39,259 nucleotides of DNA from Pirellulales bacterium (GCA_016931075.1 JAFGFF010000408.1:1-39259); one strand, 5' to 3'. Shown: positions 28,273-36,149, numbered from the stretch's first letter. Notes: a model not told the origin generated them from the sequence alone. Translations and numbers: made by a program.

Positions 28273-28455
28273 CGGTCGAGAACTCTCCGAATCAGCACGG
28301 CGCACAGACGCGGTTTCCCTCCCAGCGTCAATATTTCCATCATCGCTCACCGTGGGGGAGCATGCAAGAGGGTCGGGCCAGGGAACCCCTCCCCGTCGGA
28401 GTGGGTTTCACTGCCGGTACGCCAAGAACCGATTCGGGCTCCCACCCGGCAGTTA

Positions 28456-28534
28456 TTGCCTGGAAGCAGGGTTTTGCCAGGCAAGAAGTCCAACCGTGGG
28501 CAGCACTCCCCTCCCTCTCTCCCTTTGAGAGGGA
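28456..28534 (-). terminator. Hairpins downstream of hcp
   Basis: On the minus strand, after the hcp stop: first TCCCTCT...AGAGGGA (28512-28518 with 28528-28534), then TTGCCTGG...CCAGGCAA (28456-28463 with 28477-28484). Both are short stems without a long U-run. They are plausible 3'-end structures separating hcp from the next minus-strand gene. Confidence 0.35.
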
Positions 28535-28569
28535 CCGAAGGTGACGCCCGGCCAGAGGTTCGATTCAGA

Positions 28570-30234
28570 TCACCCGAGGATGGCCGCCAGGTCTTCCTCG
28601 GGTGTCTTGATCGGCATGAGGTTGAACTGCTCGACCAGCACGTTCAGGACGTTCGGTCCGACGAAGGCTGGAAGCGTCGGGCCGAGTCGCATGTTCTTGA
28701 TGCCCAAGTGCAGCAACGTCAGCAGGATGCAGACGGCCTTTTGTTCATACCAGCTCAGCACCAGGCTCAGCGGCAGATCGTTCACGCCGCATTCAAAGGC
28801 GTTGGCCAAGGCCACGGCGATCTGGATCGCGCTGTAGGCGTCGTTGCACTGGCCGCAATCCAACAACCGCGGGATGCCGCCGATGTCGCCGAAGGGCAGC
28901 TTGTTGAAACGGTACTTGCCGCAGGCAAGCGTCAGGATCACGCAATCGTCGGGCACCTGCTGGGCAAGCTGCGTGTAGTAATTGCGTCCCGACTTGGCCC
29001 CGTCACAACCGCCGATCAGGAAGAAGTGGCGAATCTTCCCAGCCTTGACCGCCTCGATGACCTTGTCGGCCACGCTCATCACGGTATTGCGGGCGAACCC
29101 GATCGTGATCGTTTTGGCCTCCTCGTCCCGCTCAAAACCGGGGGCTGCCAACGCCGCCTCGATGACCGGCATGAAGTTCTTGTGGCCGCTGGCGTCGGCT
29201 GCGATGTGCGTCACACAAGGCCAGGCGACCAGGCCCGTGGTGAAAATGCGGTCCTTGTAGCTGTCCTTTGGTTTCTGGATGCAGTTGGTGGTCATCAGGA
29301 TCGGGCCGGGGAACGCGTCGAACTCTTGCCGCTGATCTTGCCAGGCGCCGCCGTAGTTGCCCACCAGGTGCTTGTGCTTCTTGAGTTCAGGATAGGCCAG
29401 ACAGGGAAGCATCTCGCCGTGGGTGTAGACGTTGACGCCCTTGCCCTCCGTCTGCTCAAGCAGCATCTTGAGGTCTTTCAGGTCATGGCCAGAGACGCAA
29501 ATCGCCTTGCCTGCCACGGGCGTCACGCGAACCTCGGTCGGCTCGGGATGGCCGTAGGTCCCCGTGTTCCCCGCGTCGAGCATTTCCATGACCTTGAGGT
29601 TCACCTCGCCGACCCGCAAGACCATGGCCACTAACGCGTTCACCTCGCCCGGATTGCCGGCCAGGAAGTCCATGGCTTCGTGGATGAAGGCATACACGCC
29701 ATCGTCTTCCACACCGAGGACGCGCGCGTGATCGGCGTAGGCCGCCATGCCCTTCAGACCGTAGGTAATGAGTTCCTGAAGCCCGGCCACGTCGTCGCCG
29801 AGCGAGTCGATCCGCCGCTGAACGGTTACTTGTTCGCCTTGTCGGATCATTTCGTCAAGGTCGTCGGCCGGCCGGATCGCCGCGTGCTCGGCCAACGGCT
29901 CGGGCGTCTGTCCGGCCTTTTCACACGCCGACTCATACGCCTGTTTGATCTCGTCGCGAACCGAGGCGGCATGGCGGATCACGTCGGCTACCCGCTTCGG
30001 ATCGAAATTCACATTCGTAACGGTGGTGAACAGGGCTTCGACGACAGCCAAATCCGCGGGCCGGTGGATCACGCCCAGCTTGCGCGCCCGATGGGCGTAC
30101 TGGCTGACGCCTTCGGCCACGTGAACGGCCAGATCCTGCAACGCGGCCGTCTCGGAGTCTTTTCCGCAAACGCCGTGGGCCGTGCAGCCCGTTCCCTTGC
30201 CCGTCTGCTCGCACTGATAACAAAACATGTTCAT
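28570..30234 (-). CDS. hcp: Hybrid cluster protein (hydroxylamine/NO reductase), class I
   Basis: A 554-residue cytoplasmic Fe-S-O protein, known in the family to reduce hydroxylamine and, physiologically, nitric oxide. The N-terminal cluster motif is Cys5-x2-Cys8-x8-Cys17-x5-Cys23, the Desulfovibrio-type class I spacing that binds [4Fe-4S], unlike the E. coli class II motif. Ligands for the hybrid cluster are visible in the later blocks [26 protein letters not shown] and LLDCGQCND. The start at 30234 is preferred (AAAGGAA upstream, and the family begins at the Cys motif); the longer frame to 30396 is leader. Expression is probably switched on under oxygen limitation by the FNR-type site centred at 30517.5. 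No hcr reductase gene is adjacent, so its electron donor must be encoded elsewhere. Confidence 0.95.
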   Translation of the reverse strand: MNMFCYQCEQTGKGTGCTAHGVCGKDSETAALQDLAVHVAEGVSQYAHRARKLGVIHRPADLAVVEALFTTVTNVNFDPKRVADVIRHAASVRDEIKQAYESACEKAGQTPEPLAEHAAIRPADDLDEMIRQGEQVTVQRRIDSLGDDVAGLQELITYGLKGMAAYADHARVLGVEDDGVYAFIHEAMDFLAGNPGEVNALVAMVLRVGEVNLKVMEMLDAGNTGTYGHPEPTEVRVTPVAGKAICVSGHDLKDLKMLLEQTEGKGVNVYTHGEMLPCLAYPELKKHKHLVGNYGGAWQDQRQEFDAFPGPILMTTNCIQKPKDSYKDRIFTTGLVAWPCVTHIAADASGHKNFMPVIEAALAAPGFERDEEAKTITIGFARNTVMSVADKVIEAVKAGKIRHFFLIGGCDGAKSGRNYYTQLAQQVPDDCVILTLACGKYRFNKLPFGDIGGIPRLLDCGQCNDAYSAIQIAVALANAFECGVNDLPLSLVLSWYEQKAVCILLTLLHLGIKNMRLGPTLPAFVGPNVLNVLVEQFNLMPIKTPEEDLAAILG

Positions 30235-30376
30235 GATCCACGGTTCCTTTCGGTCATCGGCGGCATCCGTCCGGGCCGCCAAGCGTTGTTGGTTCTTCAG
30301 TTCTGTAGATACGGCCTCCCGCCGCGTTTCGGGAATCGCCCGCCCACGATCTTCCTGGACATCGCGTCCCATTATA

Positions 30377-30413
30377 CCTCCTCTAAAAAGCGGCAAGACA
30401 CCGCTTCTACGAA
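30377..30413. repeat. Family E repeat, copy E1
   Basis: CCTC, an A-rich stretch, then AAGCGGcaagacaCCGCTT and CTACGAA. The hairpin (6-bp arms) sits within the predicted hcp leader. It shares most of its bases and its flanks with E2 at 30594 in the same orientation. Confidence 0.7.
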
Positions 30414-30482
30414 AAGGGCCTCGCCCCCCGCTTCCGAAGGAGGAAAGAAGACAGCCGTTTTCGTACGACCTTAATTATAACT

Positions 30483-30524
30483 ATCATAGCCCTTCCGGCA
30501 TCCGTTGCCCTTGATCTGAATCAA
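30483..30524 (-). promoter_or_regulatory. FNR/CRP-type class II promoter of hcp
   Basis: TTGATctgaATCAA (30511-30524) is a perfect FNR consensus (TTGAT-N4-ATCAA), embedded in a 22-bp palindrome with 9-bp arms (GCCCTTGAT, 30507-30515, and ATCAAGGGC, 30520-30528). On the minus strand a -10 box TATGAT (30488-30483; 5 of 6) implies a start at ~30476. That places the centre of the site at -41.5, the canonical class II activation position. Hcp genes are classic targets of FNR, HcpR and NnrR-type regulators. Confidence 0.7.
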
Positions 30525-30593
30525 GGGCCGGTTGATTTTTCCGAATCAGTAGACGCGGCGTCCCACCGAGTTCGTAACGCACTGCCACCACGT

Positions 30594-30625
30594 CCTCCTA
30601 AGCGGCGAGACGCCGCTTCTACGAA
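30594..30625. repeat. Family E repeat, copy E2
   Basis: CCTCCTA followed by AAGCGGCgagacGCCGCTT and CTACGAA; perfect arms of 7 bp. Same orientation as E1, about 215 bp away, on the other side of the FNR-type site. Confidence 0.7.
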
Positions 30626-30756
30626 GTCGGCCTATCCGGCGACTGGTCACGCCCCGGAAAGCGCGGTAGGATGTTCGTGGACTCTGGGGCCGGGCTTGGG
30701 TGGCCCGGTCGGATGAAGGGTGGCCGTGCGTCGATCCGGTTGACTTCGGGCCTCTC

Positions 30757-31410
30757 ATGCGATTGCTTGCTCTGACCGATCTGCACGGAAGCCGCGAAGC
30801 GCTGGAGCGGATCCTCCATGACGCCGGCTCGGTCGACGTCGTGCTGCTCGGGGGCGACATCACCAACTTCGGCGCGCCGGACGACGTCGCCGCGCTGGTC
30901 GAAACGATCCTGGCTACCGGCCGTCCCGTTTGGGCCGTGGCCGGAAACTGCGATTCGGCCGAAATCGCCGCTCGGCTGGAGACGATGGGCGTCTCGCTGG
31001 CCGGGCGGGGCGTGGTCGTCGAAGGAACCGGGTTCTTCGGCCTGCCGGCCATGCCGCCGTGGCTCCCGCGGATGTACCAGTTCACCGAGCCCGAGCTGGC
31101 GGCCATGCTCGAGTCGGGCCGCGCCCAGGTCGCCGAGGCCCCGCGCCGCGTGCTCCTGTCGCACTGCCCTCCACGCGGGCTGCTCGACCAGACGGCCCTG
31201 GGCCGCTCGGTGGGCAGCACGTCGCTGCGAACGTTTTTGGATCAGGCCAAGCCCGAGCTGGTCCTCTGCGGCCACATCCACGAAGCCCGGGGCGTCCAAC
31301 GCCACGGCCCCACGACCATCGTCAACTGTGGGCCCGCCGTCACGGGCAGCTATGCGCTCGTTGAAATGAACCAAGAAATAGAAGTCGAATTGCGCCGCGT
31401 ACGGCCGTAG
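30757..31410 (+). CDS. YfcE/MJ0936-like metallophosphoesterase
   Basis: A 217-residue cytoplasmic calcineurin-like phosphoesterase. All metal-binding motifs are in place: Asp8-x-His10 (TDLHGS), Asp34 (GGDIT), Asn64 in GNCD, His136 (SHCPP), and His173-x-His175 (GHIHEA). This pattern and length fit the YfcE/MJ0936 group of small phosphodiesterases with broad activity in vitro; the true substrate is unknown. The start is the ATG at 30757, where homologous proteins begin; there is no clear Shine-Dalgarno, and the frame extends to 30700 without protein-like composition. A perfect 26-bp palindrome starts 17 bp after its stop. Confidence 0.9.
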   Translation: MRLLALTDLHGSREALERILHDAGSVDVVLLGGDITNFGAPDDVAALVETILATGRPVWAVAGNCDSAEIAARLETMGVSLAGRGVVVEGTGFFGLPAMPPWLPRMYQFTEPELAAMLESGRAQVAEAPRRVLLSHCPPRGLLDQTALGRSVGSTSLRTFLDQAKPELVLCGHIHEARGVQRHGPTTIVNCGPAVTGSYALVEMNQEIEVELRRVRP

Positions 31411-31427
31411 TTACCCGATATTCAATC

Positions 31428-31500
31428 TTGTAGGAGGCGACTCCTGTCGCCGATGGCCACGAAGACCGGCGATTTCGGCGACAGGAGTCGCCTCCTACAA
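31428..31500. repeat. Family C palindrome
   Basis: Perfect 26-bp arms, TTGTAGGAGGCGACTCCTGT and CGCCGA (31428-31453) against 31475-31500, with a 21-bp spacer. Each arm contains a further small palindrome (GGCGACTCCTGTCGCC). It lies between two plus-strand genes. Confidence 0.9.
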
Positions 31501-31554
31501 TGAGGACGGAGTGGCATCCTTCCAAAACGTCATTCGAAAAAAAGGAAAGGTCCC

Positions 31555-32841
31555 ATGAAACGCTCGATGATCCTCGCGTTGCTGATCGCGCTGACCGGAT
31601 GGCTCCTTTTCAGTCCAGTTGCTGGCAGGACGGACAAGCCGAAGAAGGATAAGGAGAACAAGGAAGAAAAGGAATCGGCCCGCTCGCCCTTGCGCGGTCC
31701 GTGGCAGGTGGTCGACATGGTCTCGGAAGGAAAGGCCACGCCGGCCGAGGACCTGCGGCAGACCAGAATCCTGTTCACCAACGACAAGCTCACGCTCCGC
31801 GCCGGATCGAAGCTGATCGCCAAGATGGACTACACGATCGATCCGAAAGCCAAGCCGGCCACGATCGACATCACGCACGAGGGCGAGAAATCGCTCGGGC
31901 TCTACAAGTTCCGCGACGGCCGGCTGCAAATCTCGTGGAATGAGCCGGGCAAGAAGCGGCCCGATAAAATTGGCGACAAGTGCGACGGCGACCTGGTCCT
32001 CCGCCCGTTTGGCCGGTGCATCTACGTGGCCGACCTCAAGACGGGCAAGTCAAAGATCATCTTCGACGACCTGAAGTTCACCTCCGGCGGCTCGCCCGAG
32101 TGGTCGCGCGACGGCCGTCGGTTCGCCTTCGACGCCTGGGAGTCGCACCGAGGCCAGGGCTCGCGTTGGGCCCACCTGATCGTCTGCGACGCCGACGGCA
32201 AGAACGTCAAAGACATGGGCATCGGCGCGATGCCGACCTGGTCGCCCGACGGAAAGAAGATCGGCTACTCGTCCTACGAACCCCGCGGCGTCTGGACCAT
32301 GAACGCCGACGGCACCAACCGCAATCGGCTCGATGAGAACGGCTGGGCCATCGAGTGGTGTCCCAAGGGCAACAAGGTGGCCTACACGGTCGGCGGCGGC
32401 AACATCCGGGTTCACGACCTCGACAAGAACACGTCCGAGGAACTGCTTGACACGCCCTATCAATACGTCTACTACGGCATGGCCTGGTCGCCCGACGGCA
32501 AGTGGATTTGCTTCAAAGGCTCCCGCGACGGCGGCACCGACCTGGCCGTCGTCCACGTCGGCGGCCAACGCATCGGTTTCCGCGTCCTCCTCTCCCGCGA
32601 CTCGTCCAAAGACGCCCGATTCCACAACAACCCCACCTGGGGCCCCGACAGCAAACAAATCATCGTCACCATGATTCCCCCAGGTGAAAAACGCACCCAA
32701 CTCTTCCTCGTCGACGCCCAAGGCCAAGCCAAGCCCAAGCGCCTCGACTGGCAATCCCAAACCCGCTCCTACCTCAGCCCCGCCTGGAGCCCTGATGGGA
32801 AGAAGCTCGCCTTTTTCGCCGCTCGGCGGGTGCCGGAGTAA
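31555..32841 (+). CDS. Exported TIGR03067-like / TolB-type beta-propeller protein
   Basis: A 428-residue exported protein. The start has AAAGGAAAGG upstream and a signal peptide (MILALLIALTGWLLFSPVAG). A Lys/Glu-rich patch follows (residues 27-42). Residues ~46-135 resemble the planctomycete TIGR03067 domain (GPWQVVDMVSEGKATPAEDL, RILFTNDKLTLRAGS, YTIDPKAKPATIDI). The remainder is a WD40-like PD40/TolB propeller with recurring blades such as PEWSRDGRRFAF, PTWSPDGKKIGY, MAWSPDGKWICF and PAWSPDGKKLAFF. The propeller probably binds a protein or other ligand in the periplasm; there is no sign of catalysis. The gene follows the family C palindrome and precedes a B2 plus D2 repeat cluster. Confidence 0.85.
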   Translation: MKRSMILALLIALTGWLLFSPVAGRTDKPKKDKENKEEKESARSPLRGPWQVVDMVSEGKATPAEDLRQTRILFTNDKLTLRAGSKLIAKMDYTIDPKAKPATIDITHEGEKSLGLYKFRDGRLQISWNEPGKKRPDKIGDKCDGDLVLRPFGRCIYVADLKTGKSKIIFDDLKFTSGGSPEWSRDGRRFAFDAWESHRGQGSRWAHLIVCDADGKNVKDMGIGAMPTWSPDGKKIGYSSYEPRGVWTMNADGTNRNRLDENGWAIEWCPKGNKVAYTVGGGNIRVHDLDKNTSEELLDTPYQYVYYGMAWSPDGKWICFKGSRDGGTDLAVVHVGGQRIGFRVLLSRDSSKDARFHNNPTWGPDSKQIIVTMIPPGEKRTQLFLVDAQGQAKPKRLDWQSQTRSYLSPAWSPDGKKLAFFAARRVPE

Positions 32842-32868
32842 GGGTTGATCAGAATGCGCCTTAAAAAC

Positions 32869-32954
32869 GGGTGCCATGCCCACGCTTGCGTGGGCATGAT
32901 TTCGCGCTCGCTTCACCAACTCCGCATGGCCACGCAAGCGTGGCCATGGCACCC
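32869..32954. repeat. Family B nested palindrome, copy B2
   Basis: Arms of 30 bp, 32869-32898 (GGGTGCCATGCCCACGCTTG...) and 32925-32954 (...AGCGTGGCCATGGCACCC), pair with a few mismatches; each arm is itself a hairpin around ACGCTTGCGT. It begins 28 bp after the propeller gene stop and lies 15 bp from the D2 element. Confidence 0.88.
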
Positions 32955-32969
32955 GGTTGCTCAGGATTT

Positions 32970-33131
32970 GTTGAAGAATAACTTACCGAATTGAGGTCAT
33001 CGCCGTCACTGTAGGGAACGCGCTGCGTGGCGTTCCGCGGGCCGTGAAAAGGGCCATACTCGCGGTTCACGGAACGCCACGGAGGGCGTTCCCTACAGAA
33101 TATATTCGGTAACTTATTCCATGATAGCGCC
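32970..33131. mobile_element. MITE-like element D2 (non-coding, ~162 bp, reverse orientation to D1)
   Basis: Starts GTTGAAGAATAACTTACCGA and ends TCGGTAACTTATTCCATGAT then AGCGCC. The terminal inverted repeats (GAATAACTTACCGAAT) are better kept than in D1. The internal palindrome (33009-33098) starts CTGTAGGGAACGC. Its reverse complement aligns with D1 end to end. The element stops at 33131, immediately next to the argG stop codon at 33132-33134. No protein is encoded. Confidence 0.82.
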
Positions 33132-34346
33132 TTAGAACTCCCGCGGTCGCACCCGCGATTGCACGCGGCTCGGTAGGCCCTGAATCCGCAAGAAGCCTTC
33201 GGCGTCGGTTTGGTTGTAAGGGCCGCCGCCTTCCATAGTGGCGATGCCTTCGTCGTAGAGGCTGCCCGGGCTGGTGCGGCCGGAGACGAGGAGGTTGCCT
33301 TTGTAGAGGTCCAGGGACACTTCGCCGGTGACCGGTTGTTGCATCTCGCGGATGAAGGCCAACAGGGCGTCCATCTTGGCGTGATACCAGAAACCGTAAT
33401 AAACCATCTCGGCCACTTCCGGGGCCAGGCGGTCGCGGAGGTGGACCAGGTCGCGGTCGACGGTGAGTTGTTCGATCAGGCGATGGGCCTCGTAGAGGAC
33501 CGTCATGCCGGGCGCCTCGTAGACGCCGCGGCTCTTCATGCCGACGAAACGGTTCTCGACCATGTCCAACAGGCCCACGCCGTTGCGGCCGCCGATCTCG
33601 TTGAGCGCCTGGACGACGCCAAACGGAGAGAGCGTCTCGCCGTTGACCGCCACGGGCACGCCGGACTCGAAGGCGATCGTCACCCGCTCGGGCTTGTCGG
33701 GTGCGTCTTGCGGCTTGGTGACCATGCCGAACTCGACCAGGTCGACGCCGTTGACGCCGAGGTCTTCGAGCTGCCCAGCCTCGTAGCTGATGTGCAGACA
33801 GTTTTCATCCGAGCTGTACGGTTTGGCGACCGACGCTTTGACCGGGATGCCCTTCTCGTCGCAGTAGGCGATCATTTCGGTCCGGCCGGGGAACTGGTTG
33901 CGGAACCGTTCGATCCGCCAGGGGGCGATCACCCGGATGTTCGGGTCGAGCGCTTCGGCGGCCAACTGGAACCGGCACTGGTCGTTGCCCTTGCCCGTCG
34001 CGCCGTGGACGAACGCGTCGGCCCCGACCTCGCGGGCGACCTGGACGCAGACCTTCGAGATGAGCGGTCGGGCGATCGACGTGCCCAGCAGGTAGACGCC
34101 CTCGTACTTCGCCTGGAACTGCAGCACGGGGAAGGCCAGATCGCGGCAGACGTCGTCGCGGACGTCGACCAGCCGGGCCGACTTGGCCCCGAGCCGCCGG
34201 GCTTTGTCCATGATCGCCTCGCGGTCCTCGCACGGCTGCCCGACGTCGACATAGACCGCATGGACCTCGTAGCCTTCGTCTCGCAACCAGGCCAACAAGA
34301 CCGACGTATCCAATCCGCCCGAATAGGCAAGTACACAGCTAGGCAT
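33132..34346 (-). CDS. argG: Argininosuccinate synthase
   Basis: A 404-residue cytoplasmic enzyme that joins citrulline and aspartate with ATP in arginine synthesis. The N terminus has the PP-loop AYSGGLDTSV (SGGLDTS, residues 9-15). Family blocks ATGKGNDQCRF, APWRIERFRNQFPGRTEMI, KPYSSDENCLHISYEAG, GGRNGVGLLDMVENRFVGMKSRGVYEAPG and the C-terminal YDEGIATM are all present. The start at 34346 is fixed by the family N terminus (MPSCVLAYSGG). No Shine-Dalgarno precedes it, so translation may be leaderless or weakly initiated. No other arg genes are nearby. The gene ends directly at the D2 element, and a 32-bp perfect palindrome lies 60 bp upstream of its start. Confidence 0.97.
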   Translation of the reverse strand: MPSCVLAYSGGLDTSVLLAWLRDEGYEVHAVYVDVGQPCEDREAIMDKARRLGAKSARLVDVRDDVCRDLAFPVLQFQAKYEGVYLLGTSIARPLISKVCVQVAREVGADAFVHGATGKGNDQCRFQLAAEALDPNIRVIAPWRIERFRNQFPGRTEMIAYCDEKGIPVKASVAKPYSSDENCLHISYEAGQLEDLGVNGVDLVEFGMVTKPQDAPDKPERVTIAFESGVPVAVNGETLSPFGVVQALNEIGGRNGVGLLDMVENRFVGMKSRGVYEAPGMTVLYEAHRLIEQLTVDRDLVHLRDRLAPEVAEMVYYGFWYHAKMDALLAFIREMQQPVTGEVSLDLYKGNLLVSGRTSPGSLYDEGIATMEGGGPYNQTDAEGFLRIQGLPSRVQSRVRPREF

Positions 34347-34406
34347 GAGCGTGAGTCCGTAGGGTTTGAGTTGTACGCCGGTCAAGAGAGAGTCGTTATC
34401 GAACTC

Positions 34407-34494
34407 GGGTGCCATGCTCCACGCTTGCGTGGGCATGTGGAAACCTGAAAGATCCTGCAAAGACATGCCCACGCAAGCGTGGAGCATGGCACCC
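34407..34494. repeat. Family B nested palindrome, copy B3 (32-bp perfect arms)
   Basis: Arms 34407-34438 and 34463-34494 (starting GGGTGCCATGCTCCACGCTT) are perfect complements over 32 bp, with a 24-bp spacer. It lies in the 428-bp gap between divergent argG and the Gfo/Idh gene, only 60 bp before the argG start. No other signal is clear in this gap; a TTGCTT/TATTAC pair at 34661-34687 has a 15-bp spacer and is weak. Confidence 0.92.
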
Positions 34495-34774
34495 GGCACT
34501 CGGACCGAACCGACGCGGAATGGTGATTTATTATCCGAATCTGTTATTTTGACGTTACTAATGGCGTCTGGCAAGCAGGACACGGCGAGGAATGGTTCGG
34601 TTCGCCGCCGCCGGTCCCCTCGTTTGCCGGGGTTTCTTGTGCGACGCCCCGGGCAACCGGTTGCTTGTCGCGGAGAAAGGGTATTACACTGGAAGGGTGG
34701 ACGTCGGCCCTTCCGATGTCAACGGAGTTCCTTCCCCGATCTTCCTCCCTATTCCCCACCCTAGGAGCACACGG

Positions 34775-36124
34775 ATGAAATCCTTCTCGCGTCGAAACTT
34801 TCTTCGCGGAACGGCCGCATTGGCCACCGCCGTGCCGTATTTCTGGACAAGCGCTCAAGCGAAGGCCGAGTCGGCCAACGACCGGTTGGGGGTCGGGGTG
34901 ATCGGCGTGGGCGGACGAGGCACGGTGATCGGATTGCAGGCGGCCAAGCTGGGCCACGTGGTCGCATGCGCCGACGTGGAGCGACGCAACGCCGACAGGT
35001 TCGTCGCGAAGTTGAGGAAGACGATCAAGCAGAAAGAAAAGTGCTCGATCCACAACGACTATCGCCGCTTGCTCGATCGCAAGGACGTCGACGTCATCAC
35101 CTGCGGCACGCCCGACCATTGGCATACGAAGATCGCCCTGGACGCGATGGCCGCGGGTAAGGACGTCTATTGCGAGAAGCCGCTGACGTTGACGATGGAC
35201 GAGAGCCGGCAGATCCGCGAGGCGGTCAAGCGGACCGGCCGCGTGTTCCAGGTCGGCACCCAACAGCGGACCGAATACAAGAGCATGTTTTTGAAGGCCG
35301 TGGCGATCGCCCGAAGCGGGCGGCTGGGCAAAAAGCTCCACGCCATCAGTTCCGTCGGCCAGTCATCCGTCGGCGGGCCTTTCGAGCCGCAGCCCGTGCC
35401 CAAGACGCTGGACTGGAATCGCTGGCTCGGCCAGGCCCCGGTGGTCGACTTCACGCCGAACCGGGTCGGCTGGAACTTCCGCTGGTGGCTGGAATACGCC
35501 GGCGGAATGGTCACCGACTGGGGCGTCCACCACACGGACATCGCCCTCTGGGCACTCGGCGGTGAAACCACGGGCATTGTCCAAGTCGAAGGACAGGGCA
35601 CGTTCCCCGGACTGCCTGCCGACTTGAACCTGTTCGACTTTCTCAACGGGAAAGCCAAAATCCCGCCGCTGTACAACACGGCCCAAACGTTCGATTGCCA
35701 CATGCGGCTGCCCAACGGCAACACGATCCGGCTGCTGAGCCAAAAGAACGAACTTATCCTCGAGGGCGAAAAGGGCAAAATCCGCGTCAATCGCAACAGC
35801 CTGACAGGCAAGCCGATCGAAGACATCGACCGCAGCCCGACCGAGCGCGATTGGCTCGACGCCGAGGTCCTCAAGCTCTGCAAGGGTCGCAAGCCGGGCG
35901 ACCACATGCGCGACTTCTTCGATTGCGTCCGCGACCGAGCCGAGCCGATCTCCGACGTCTTCACTCACACCCGGGCCGTCGACGCCTGTCACATGGCCAA
36001 CATCGCCATGCTCCTGAAGCGAAAGCTTAACTTCGATCCGAAAAAACACAGCTTCGTCGGCGACGACCAGGCCAACGCCCTGATGCGACGCAAACAGCGG
36101 GCTCCGTTCGGAACGAAAGTGTAG
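34775..36124 (+). CDS. Tat-exported Gfo/Idh/MocA family oxidoreductase
   Basis: A 449-residue NAD(P)-dependent oxidoreductase. The start ATG has AGGAG at 8 nt. A twin-arginine signal follows (SRRNFLRG at 5-12, hydrophobic stretch, AQAKA), so it is probably exported already folded with its cofactor. The Rossmann domain begins LGVGVIGVGGRG, and the catalytic-loop motif EKP occurs in VYCEKPLTL. The C-terminal alpha/beta domain includes GGMVTDWGVHHTDIALWALGG, where the His pair is typical of this planctomycete-rich subgroup. Family members oxidise or epimerise sugars, sugar derivatives or inositols; the substrate is unknown. A second, related enzyme is encoded at 38292. Confidence 0.92.
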   Translation: MKSFSRRNFLRGTAALATAVPYFWTSAQAKAESANDRLGVGVIGVGGRGTVIGLQAAKLGHVVACADVERRNADRFVAKLRKTIKQKEKCSIHNDYRRLLDRKDVDVITCGTPDHWHTKIALDAMAAGKDVYCEKPLTLTMDESRQIREAVKRTGRVFQVGTQQRTEYKSMFLKAVAIARSGRLGKKLHAISSVGQSSVGGPFEPQPVPKTLDWNRWLGQAPVVDFTPNRVGWNFRWWLEYAGGMVTDWGVHHTDIALWALGGETTGIVQVEGQGTFPGLPADLNLFDFLNGKAKIPPLYNTAQTFDCHMRLPNGNTIRLLSQKNELILEGEKGKIRVNRNSLTGKPIEDIDRSPTERDWLDAEVLKLCKGRKPGDHMRDFFDCVRDRAEPISDVFTHTRAVDACHMANIAMLLKRKLNFDPKKHSFVGDDQANALMRRKQRAPFGTKV

Positions 36125-36149
36125 ATTCGTTACAATCTTCTCCGGTGCT

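Larger units (their letters stand above)
30235..30756. other. Regulatory intergenic region between hcp and the phosphodiesterase gene
   Basis: A 522-bp gap between divergent genes. It holds the hcp promoter with the FNR-type box (30483-30524) and two family E repeats, one inside the hcp leader. The predicted hcp leader is ~243 nt. No small ORF with a ribosome site was seen. Confidence 0.6.

Noticed and set aside
28099-29634. 511-codon plus-strand frame crossing hcp and the J-like gene
   Set aside because: It spans two real minus-strand genes and the gap between them; its translation has no recognisable motif.
30235-30396. 54-residue N-terminal extension of Hcp
   Set aside because: Hcp proteins start a few residues before the Cys motif, the ribosome site fits the ATG at 30234, and the extension contains repeat E1.
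33210-34448. Long plus-strand open frame (412 codons) opposite argG
   Set aside because: It is the antisense shadow of argG; high GC content produces long empty frames. It has no ribosome site and its translation resembles no protein family.
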